A DNA stretch of 64,000 nucleotides from the NCBI GenBank assembly GCA_029931535.1, contig JAQPZY010001596.1, positions 1,614,001 to 1,678,000 on the forward strand, read 5' to 3'. This DNA comes from Margaritifera margaritifera (lineage: Eukaryota; Mollusca; Bivalvia; Unionida; Margaritiferidae). The position numbers were made by a program, and so were the translations under genes. Under the pieces are notes generated by a model. The model did not search any database and was not told the DNA's origin. It saw only the letters and a list, made by a program, of their open reading frames with translations. This document shows, piece after piece, positions 56,836 to 64,000 of the stretch (positions within the stretch are counted from its first letter, which is position 1; every line of letters starts with the position of its first letter).

Positions 56836-57022
56836 GGGAGCTGCAGTAGCTCACTTGTTACAGCATCAATCCAAATGTTGTGGGTTCAACACCCGCCAGG
56901 CTAACCCAGGTTGGTTCAAACTTTGGTGTGTTATTGAGAAAGGCACTTAACCCCCATTTCTTCATCATGATATAGCCAATAATGTGTTGAAAGTGCTGTA
57001 AAAACCGAACCAACCAAACAAC
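56836..57022 (+). mobile_element. SINE, V-SINE/RUDI-like, best preserved
   Basis: GGGAGCTGCAGTAGCTCACT (A box), consensus-perfect B box GGTTCAACACC at 56883-56893, then the central block TTGAGAAAGGCACTTAACCC, CCATTTCTTC, then AGCCAATAATGTGTTGAAAG. The tail is ACCGAACCAACCAAACAACC. About 187 bp. The intact internal RNA polymerase III boxes make it the likeliest SINE here still able to be transcribed. Confidence 0.9.
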
Positions 57023-58194
57023 CATGTGTATGACAGTGACTCCACACACAGGTTAAAAAAAAAACATTATCATCTTCTTAGATACCGAAAATTTCCAAAA
57101 TTTTAATAAGAAAAAAAGTTAACTGTACCAGAAGTTATTGAACAACAAATATATAATATTTATGAAAAGATTATGTACGAAAACTTGTATGAAAAATTAC
57201 AAAACATTACATAAAAAAGATACTGGAAATTGACTCTGACCAATACTGAATCTTAACCCACCTAACTGGTTATCCATTCCTTAAACAAATTAGTCTTGTT
57301 TGTCCCTAAATGTGCAAATATTAATATGAAACCGTCTAGTCCTATTATACAAACACAGACCTCCATCTATCACTTTAAAATATTTAGTCTTGTAAGTTTT
57401 GTAAAGTTAGTATGGGCTTACTTTCAAAACAAACTCTGTTCTAGCAAATTTTGACAAAATTATAAACTTTGTGTGAATAATTTGATGGAGCTAAATGTCA
57501 ATCAAATCTCAAATAAAAATTATGGTTGCAACAATCCACCATTTTTTTATGGAAACAGTTGTTAGCCACAAAATGTAAGATTCTTGATTTATGTGTAACG
57601 TTGTCACCAAATAATTGCAAGGTTGAAAAAAAAAACCCATCTGGCACTCAAAAGGCTAATGGCAATATCTTGTTAACAGTGGGCCCCCGCTGGCAAGAGA
57701 AACCTATTATTTTTCTGCTAACACAGAAAACATGGAGGATCAGGTGCCACTGAAATCAGAGGAGGATTAACAATGAGGACTTGAGACTCCTTGGAGAGTT
57801 TTCCATAACAAGAAAGACTATACCAGATTTATCTGATTTACCATATAATGCCACAAATATGTCCTCTTGGTTCAAGTAGTGCTTACAGTATATAATTATA
57901 CTGAAGATATAACGTGAGATGCTACATTTATGAACGAGTTTAATAAAATAATATGGCATTAGCTGTTTGCAGCAAGTGCCGTAACTGATTAATGAAGGAG
58001 TTTCATCAATTTTATTTTTTTCAAAACAAGTTTGAGATTTCATTTGTCACAAAACTGCACAGATTTTGTCTTCCATACACAAGATTTCTGACATGAAATA
58101 ATTAATGTTATCTTAAATTATGCAGGATCTATTCTACAACTGAAAAGTTAGGGACTATTCCCTCTTCATATGAGCTAGAGGTCAACTCCATGAT
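57023..58194. other. No recognised feature
   Basis: AT-rich spacer. ORFs of 75 and 95 codons near 57.5-58.0 kb show no family features. Confidence 0.4.
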
Positions 58195-58800
58195 CAAAGG
58201 ATTGATGTAAACCGCAAGATCTTGCATGAGAAAGCAAGTCACAGAATGAATCACCTTAGAAATGCAATGATTCAAACCAAGTGTAAACAAAATCCATCAA
58301 GGGATTTAGGAAATATAAGCAAATGAAAAAACTTTAACCAAAATCATAAAACAAATTTTCTATGACTGTGACCTTGACCCCAATGTCAAATAGGACAGCA
58401 AATGTGTCACAGAATGAATTGTCTTAGCTTCATGATGATTCATGCCAAGTATGATGATAATCTATCTGAAGTATTGTAAATATATGCAAATGGAAAAACT
58501 TTAACTAAAACTGCATCTCACTTTCACACTAACATCAGCTCAACAAAATATGGGGTTAAAAGGGAACATAGAGAAAGGAGGGGTGTCAACCCAATCCCTT
58601 TCCATTGATGGGTAATCCAAGCCCAGAGCCTGTTCCCCATAGGGAGTTATCAGTAACACAGAGAAACCAGTCTAATTGAGTGATAAAAAGACAGCATTTC
58701 CCTTGCATTAGAAAGGCATGAATCGCTGTTGGTTGATGATGACGTCCCTCCATCATGCAGTGCCAAGGATCACTCCCTCACAGGAGCTGACTTCTTCAGA
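58195..58800. repeat. Two diverged about 165-bp units, then a possible element-A fragment
   Basis: TCACAGAATGAATYRYCTTAG, CATGCCAAGTATGATG and GCAAATGRAAAAACTTTAAC each occur twice between 58195 and 58520. From about 58555, GAAAGGAGGGGTGTCAACCC and AATCCCTTTCC weakly echo the start of the 5.4 kb element. Confidence 0.5.
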
Positions 58801-58935
58801 CAAAAGGATGTACAGGCCCAATTTAATATCCATTTTGTATGAAATTGGTGGGACAATTAATGTGATTCTCACTTTATAAATATGATTCTACCATGATACT
58901 AGTAACAGTGACTGTAAATCTAGCATAAAGGTAAT

Positions 58936-59155
58936 TACTGTATATACTTGCCAATAAGTTAACTCCAAGTGCAAACAACACAAACCCTGATCTGTCATTG
59001 CATAATGCACCGGCATATCATGGTTTATGTTGTTTGTTCTATTTATTACTCCTAACAAACTGCATAGACCCTGATCTACTTGCACTTTATGCAATGGCAG
59101 ATTTGGGTCTATGCAGTTTGCACTTGGACTTGACTTATAAGCAAGTACGTACGGT
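58936..59155 (-). mobile_element. Double-hairpin element, full length
   Basis: Outer arms TACTGTATATACTTGCCAAT and TATAAGCAAGTACGTACGGTA-type. The first hairpin is ACAACACAAACCCTGATCTG with ATATCATGGTTTATGTTGTT. The second is CTGCATAGACCCTGATCTAC with GCAGATTTGGGTCTATGCAG. Same orientation as the 46.4 kb copy. Confidence 0.88.
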
Positions 59156-59671
59156 AGATCTGGTAGACTTAAAATGCCCATATTTCTCCCATAATAAGTG
59201 CTTAATGATAAGACCTGCCTTGAAGTCATGTTATTCAGCTACAAACTTATCGAGTCAGCATCCAATAAGTGCATTAAAATGTCCAATAGGAATAAATTGG
59301 CACAGATCATCTGACAAATCGTTGTGATTCAGTCAGTTCCAAAAAAGGTCACTTGTTCTAAAATTTCCAGTCATTTCATTCCAATGAAACTATTTTTAGA
59401 AAATGCAATTAACCGATGCTTATTTTTTTATATGTCATATCCAGGTTAGTGCCTAATGTAAGCAAGGCACTGGATTTCATCACAGCTGAGATAACTGAAG
59501 GAAATATGTAAGGGACCTAATTAGTGTAGTAATAGCTACAAGAGTTCATAAGGACTCTAAATAGAAAAACTTTGGTCAAGGCCTGGGCCTAAAAGCTTGG
59601 ATTGGTCAGAGATATGTGACAATGAATTCTGATCCTGGGACAATGATATTACTAACAGACTTTGGTTGCTT

Positions 59672-59770
59672 GACCGGTGTTGAACAGCACATCAACACAT
59701 GAAAGGTTTTATTGTGCCAAGGTATTTGGAGTAACATGTGTTGCCCAGAGACACATCCATACATGTGAAC
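59672..59770 (-). mobile_element. SINE 3' half, V-SINE/RUDI-like
   Basis: Minus strand: GGATGTGTCTCTGGGCAACA, CATGTTACTCCAAATACC, then CTTTCATGTGTTGATGTGCT and GTTCAACACC. The tRNA-like head is absent or unrecognisable. A 132-codon forward ORF starting here is not considered real. Confidence 0.65.
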
Positions 59771-60078
59771 CTCCTGCATGGGAGGGCTTTTCTCCCAAGT
59801 TAAGGGCTGGTTCCCATCCTTCACATCACTCACTGTCATCTCCCGCATATGCAAAATTATTAGTGAAAAATTTAATCTTTTTCCATTTTGTTTTACATTT
59901 TGATTCTAGTGTAATATACGTTAATACTGCCCGTGATTACGTGACAGTGAACTGGCTTAAGCAGGGCAAGACAATGCAGTTGCTAATTTCACCCTTTGAT
60001 CCTGTCAGCATAGTCAGCTGGATTCATTGTTTGAAGTTTGCCAAGATGAATTATACAATGTGTGAGCAGAAGTAATTC

Positions 60079-60312
60079 TGAAAGGATTAAAGACATTAAT
60101 TGATTATGGTTGGGTTACTTAAGAGCTCAATCAGCATAAAACAATAAACATTACTTTGATTCTCTCCACAAGGTATGTTCTGCTTCGGTGCTTAAAGTTG
60201 TCGAGATCGATTAGAGTCTATACTATGTATTATCAAAAGCAATTTGGACAGGATTAAAGATGTTAATTGATTATGGTTGGATTACTAAAGAGCTCAAGTG
60301 GCATAAACTGTG
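60079..60312. repeat. Spaced direct duplication upstream of the hAT pseudogene
   Basis: AGGATTAAAGACATTAATTG, ATTATGGTTGG and AGAGCTCAA occur at about 60079 and again at about 60251 (172 bp apart). They may be part of the hAT element's 5' region. Confidence 0.75.
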
Positions 60313-60345
60313 TCAGTTTGACTTCGGTATTTAAAGTTTGTCGAG

Positions 60346-60801
60346 ATGTCTAAGCATGTTAATGCCAAAACACCAAAATCCAAGCAACCAAAATATCACA
60401 CGAAATTCAATGATGGCTGGAAATGGGAATTTCATTGGTTACAATCACATTCAAAGGGACATGAATATGCATTCTGTTCTTCCTGTAAAGCTGATTTGAA
60501 AGTCTGTTACGGTGGCAAGAATGACATCACGCGTCAAGCAGAAACTCCATCTCATAAAAGCAATACAACTGCAACAACAAATATGCCATCACTGAAATCC
60601 ATGTACACAGAATCTGCATCAAATGTGGATAAAGTTACACATGCTGAAACACTTTTTGCCAACTTTATAGCCGAATATAATCTGTTTCTGGTAGCAAATC
60701 ATTCTTCAGATCTAGTCAAAATAATGTTCCCTGACTCATAAATCGCACAAAAGTTCTCATGCAAACGAACAAAAACAACTCACATAGTGACTATTTTATT
60801 G
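60346..60801 (+). pseudogene. hAT transposase N-terminal (BED zinc finger) part
   Basis: Starts ATG 60346. Residues 1-60 hold KYHTKFNDGWKWEFHW, then EYAFCSSCKAD (CxxC), then YGGKNDITRQAETPSHKSN. This is the BED-like finger, with Q where the first zinc-binding histidine of related fingers usually lies; the 9.2 kb copy has the same Q. Then come HAETLFANFIAEYNLF and VKIMFPDS. A TAA stop follows at 60739, but homology continues as IAQKFSCKRTKTTH. The catalytic core is not found; a LINE-like tail and a tandem array follow. Confidence 0.82.
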
Positions 60802-60825
60802 TTCATTAGAAATCATGATCTTAAT

Positions 60826-60960
60826 TGTATAATAATAATAGTAATAATAAGAAGAATTTATTATATAAACTCACTGTTGTGAGTGACCATCTGCAGGACG
60901 CGACCAGCGACCATGATTTTTAGACAAAAATACGTGTTTGACACTTCTATGAATGACCGC
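60826..60960 (-). mobile_element. Retroelement 3' tail inserted in the hAT element
   Basis: On the minus strand: GTCGCGTCCTGCAGATGGTC, ACTCACAACAGTGAG, then TATAATAAATTCTTCTTATT and a TTATTATTACTATT tail. It lies between the N- and C-terminal hAT parts. Confidence 0.45.
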
Positions 60961-61214
60961 ATCACAAAAACTGATATAAACACCACTAACCTTGATTTAA
61001 TCCTTTGTAAACATCAATGTAAACCAGACTAAAGTACATGTCACTAACTGCCACTGTAATCCATAATGCCTGGGATGAATGAGGTCTTTGTCTTCGTCTA
61101 TAATACCAGTAAGCGATAATTGTTTTCTGGATTTGATTGTCATTATTAAAGAGTGGTGATAGTGATGATAATGATGACAACAAAGGTGTCTGCAAATTAA
61201 GCTTAAAGTCACAA

Positions 61215-61472
61215 AGGGTATGATGGTATAATATATTTGTACTTCATGTGAAGAATCTTACTGATATTGATGGTATAATATACGAATTTGTGTTTCATGT
61301 GAAGAATCTTACTGATATTGATGGTATAATATACGAGTTTGTGTTTCATGTGAAGAATCTTACTGATATTGATGGTATAATATATGAGTTTGTACTTCAT
61401 GTGAAGAATCTTACTGATATTATTGGTATAATATATGAGTTTGTGCTTCATGTGAAGAATCTTACTGATATA
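61215..61472. repeat. 51-bp tandem repeat inside the hAT element
   Basis: Five units: GATGGTATAATATACGAGTT, TGTGTTTCATGTGAAGAATC, TTACTGATATT. 51 is a multiple of 3, so ORFs appear on both strands (KNLTDIDGIIYEFV-type and its antisense); they are not genes. Confidence 0.96.
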
Positions 61473-61482
61473 AAAAAAAACA

Positions 61483-61824
61483 TTAGACACAGACAGTATC
61501 AATCTTGAGCAGTTCTGGCAGGCAGTCAGCAATCTGAATCTACCCACAGGCAGGAAACAATTTAAACTTCTTTGTGGACTCAGTAGAGTTGTACTGACAT
61601 TGCCACATTCCAATGCAGACACTAAAAAGGACATTTTCCATTCTGAGAAAAATTCAGGCTGACTCTAGAGGAAACCTGGATCCAGTAACAGTAAAACCTA
61701 TCCTACATGTTAATATCAACAATGAGGACTGCCACCAATATAATCCAGTAATGATCTCCTAAGAAATGCTAAAAATGCTTGTGGTACATATAAGCAGAGT
61801 ATGAATGGCAACAAGTTACTGTGA
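61483..61824 (+). pseudogene. hAT transposase C-terminal dimerisation domain
   Basis: The frame reads LEQFWQAVSNLNLPTGRKQF, then KLLCGLSRVVLTLPHSNADT, matching the hAT C-terminal pattern (FW..V........F..L......L.LPHSNA...R.FS). After a one-base shift come FSILRKIQADSRGNLDP, and after another shift SNDLLRNAKNACGTYKQSM to a stop at 61824. The usual VER after SNAD reads TKK. It aligns with the tail in the 9.2 kb copy (DSRGNLDQ), so both are one family. Frameshifted, non-functional. Confidence 0.88.
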
Positions 61825-63480
61825 AAGGACTGATTTGATGAGATATGTATATTTTAATATTTAAAAAATGTAATTTTGTTCAATAGTTGTAACTTTTGTC
61901 CATTTGCATCCTAAACAGGTCGATGAAAATCCTGCCTCTTTGAGGTCAAAATTCCTGATCAAATTTTGGAAATCTGCACCCTATTGGTCCCGAATCCAGC
62001 ATGCTAGTATGCACGCTCAGCCCACTGTACTTTGGTCTTACTTACAAATGTCCAACATTACATACACGACAGTCGATAATGATGATAAATGGGCCAGATA
62101 TGAAAGCGAAAGATATTATAAAATTACCCCCGTTCTTTCTAAGCAACATCTGAAAGCCTAGCATAGCAAAATTACAAAGGTCTTGTGTGGGCAACAAATA
62201 TACAATCTACTGATTATATATAATTCTTCAAGTCTTATGGCTAATCCTTTCAAACCCAAAAGCAAAAAATATAAACGTCTTTAATGTATCTATTATTGTT
62301 GGGAAAGTACAAAGGATAACATTGATTTTAGTTGATAATTCATTGAAATTTATATCTATTTCGAGACACAACTGTGATCTGTCTATTTCTTGCATACTGT
62401 AATATCCACCAGATGCACCCATATTTTTTTTACAAACTGGTATGGCATATCAGCCAGAATCAGTTAATACATACTTTTATCCCACATCCCATGTTGAGCT
62501 TGTACTACTGGTATTTCCTCGAGTTGTGAAAATTCCATTACCAGCAATTTCACAAAAATAAAAAATCTCTAAAAATGAATTGATTTGTATCAAAGAAGGG
62601 TTACATGAATTCAATTCAGTTATTTCAGATCTGAAACTAAGTAAAATGGGAAACTGACAGTACTTTATTGTTGCACTTTGGGTTTTGCCCGAGACTGCAT
62701 AAAGACACTTTCTTGCCACCTTATTGAAAACTGTAAGCACCTGTCGATGAACTATCACAAAATATCCAACAACCTCTAACAAGTAAATTTTCATCATGCT
62801 GTTTGTGAAACACTGCTGATCTGTTGATGATACACTGTAGAAAGTGACAAGTTAATCAAACACACTCTCATAAATTGTCTTTCTTTGTGAAATTTGATTG
62901 GTTACGAAAAATTCAAAATGGCAGTAACCTGCTGTGTTGTCAGATCAGTCAATAAAAAAGCAAACATGTATCATCATTTATTTATCTTTAATCATGAACT
63001 GCAATGAATTCAAAGCACTTCAAAACATTCATAAATAGTTCCAGATTTTTTAACTTATGTAGTCATCACAAAATGGCTTGTTTAAAGTAGATCTACCACT
63101 ATGGAATTGTGAAGTCTTAGGCCTGCTTGCAAGGTTGTCAAAGACCGCATCTGTGGTGTTACAACCACTAGGGCCAACATGTTTTCTTAACAACTTTATC
63201 ACCAAACATTATGGTAGATGTCAACTTCTGTCAGTACACATGGTGTCACATAAAAAGACCCCTCACTATAATAAACCAGTGCAGGCAAGACATAACAGGA
63301 TACTACTAGTGTTCTAGACAAAATTCTCTTATACTGAGGTGTATTGTAATAATATGTATGTTTACATGCTATACCACTTTATCTAAGGTGAATGTTTTAT
63401 GTGATCAACCAAGAACTATATTTAACTGAAATAAATTATTCATAAATTTCATAAATAAAATTTTAGCCAATGCAGTTTAA
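61825..63480. other. No firm gene
   Basis: An 81-codon stretch (61919-62161) follows an AG acceptor-like CCTAAACAG and is non-repetitive. It lacks a recognisable family and a downstream donor or poly(A) signal. The remaining ORFs are weak. Confidence 0.35.
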
Positions 63481-63499
63481 TGGGATCCAATGATTTATC

Positions 63500-63830
63500 T
63501 GAGAGTTATACTGAAGTACCTTATAATGAGGGACCACTATATTCATATTTAGTTACGTGCTACCATAATATGCATATCAAGGCTATACAAATCACCTTTT
63601 CCTCATCATTTTATTAGGAATGAAAGGGAAAATAACCTCATACATTAGTTTACAATGATAATTGACTCATAAATAACACTGAATTGTATTCCATTTCACA
63701 CCCACACGCACCCATAAATGCAAACATTATTACAGTGTCATCTCTATATAGCACTGTTCGTGGGGGCCATAAAAGTGACATGCTTTATAATTAAGGGAAC
63801 TTTATACTGAGGGATGTTCCAACAATGTTG
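63500..63830. mobile_element. pogo-like terminal remnants
   Basis: TTATAATGAGGGACCACTATA (63519-63539) resembles a right end of the CAGTGGTCC families. ACAGTGTCATCTCTATATAG at 63743, with GTGGGGGCCATAAAAGTGAC and ACTTTATACTGAGGGATGTT, suggests another, more decayed element. No complete pair was established. Confidence 0.4.
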
Positions 63831-63914
63831 TGTCATAAAGAACATAAAACTCAAGAAGACAAAAATAGGCTATTTAACGATGTGAAATGACATTATAATT
63901 GGGTCTCATTAGCT

Positions 63915-64000
63915 AACCAGAGTACCATGAGTGGCACATTATACACCCACCCCCTATAACTGAATTTTTTTGCGCAGAAACTATTTTTGTTTTTCTTTGA
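63915..64000 (+). mobile_element. Left end of a TGACC-type repeat element, cut by the window
   Basis: CCAGAGTACCATGAGTGGCA, CATTATACACCCACCCCC, then GCAGAAACTATTTTTG matches the left ends at 36627 and 45178. Confidence 0.65.

Noticed and set aside
59677..60075. 132-codon forward ORF
   Set aside because: Its first third is an antisense SINE 3' half; the rest has no family features or conserved context.

Overview
This is AT-rich, repeat-dense eukaryotic nuclear DNA with no bacterial-style genes, operons, rRNA, CRISPR or convincing functional tRNA gene. The repeat content points to a mollusc, most likely a bivalve. The clues are V-SINE-type (RUDI-like) SINEs, 'pearl'/Helitron-like elements built on arrays of 130-170 bp units, arrays carrying TGACCTTTGACC, and abundant pogo-, hAT- and MULE-like DNA transposons. 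This assignment is inferred from repeat families, not from a marker gene.

Host coding sequence is minimal. The one persuasive host exon is at 37740-37822 on the minus strand. It is bounded by an AG acceptor and a GTAAGT donor, and its peptide resembles the membrane-proximal (ME) ectodomain of the receptor protein tyrosine phosphatase-like family IA-2/PTPRN. Two other minus-strand segments look exon-like but are unidentified: 28226-28307, which encodes a hydrophobic membrane-type segment, and 43900-44045. If they belong to the same gene, much of the window is intron of an IA-2-like gene transcribed right to left. The exon is flanked by two forward SINEs.

Layout. 0-6.5 kb: two minisatellites (about 124 bp and 41 bp units) and one copy of a roughly 1 kb unclassified interspersed element. 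7.2-8.7 kb: a MULE-like element whose long terminal inverted repeats are themselves short tandem repeats. 9.2-9.8 kb: an internally deleted hAT transposase gene. 11-13.6 kb: an array. 14-15.8 kb: a tandem array split by a pogo/Tigger-like element with a transposase remnant. 18-21.6 kb: a 3.4 kb array. 21.9-26.9 kb: several DNA transposons with internal minisatellites, including a nested set. 28-30.2 kb: a pogo-like element inserted inside a double-hairpin element. 30-46 kb: interspersed arrays, four more double-hairpin elements, a 161 bp hAT-type MITE with an 8 bp target duplication, SINEs and the IA-2-like exon. 47-51 kb: a second SINE family, one copy of which sits inside the 1 kb-type element. 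52.3-54.7 kb: a decayed LINE arranged as an inverted 5' part plus a 3' part. 55-64 kb: a 23 bp array, SINEs, a last double-hairpin element and a second copy of the hAT family split by insertions.

The most distinctive object is the double-hairpin element, with seven copies. It is about 220 bp, has outer inverted ends beside TA, and encloses two related hairpins of 63 nt. A recurring theme is that transposon interiors expand into minisatellites of 33, 69 and possibly 51 bp. No autonomous, intact mobile element was found, and the transposon protein remnants carry frameshifts, stops or large deletions.
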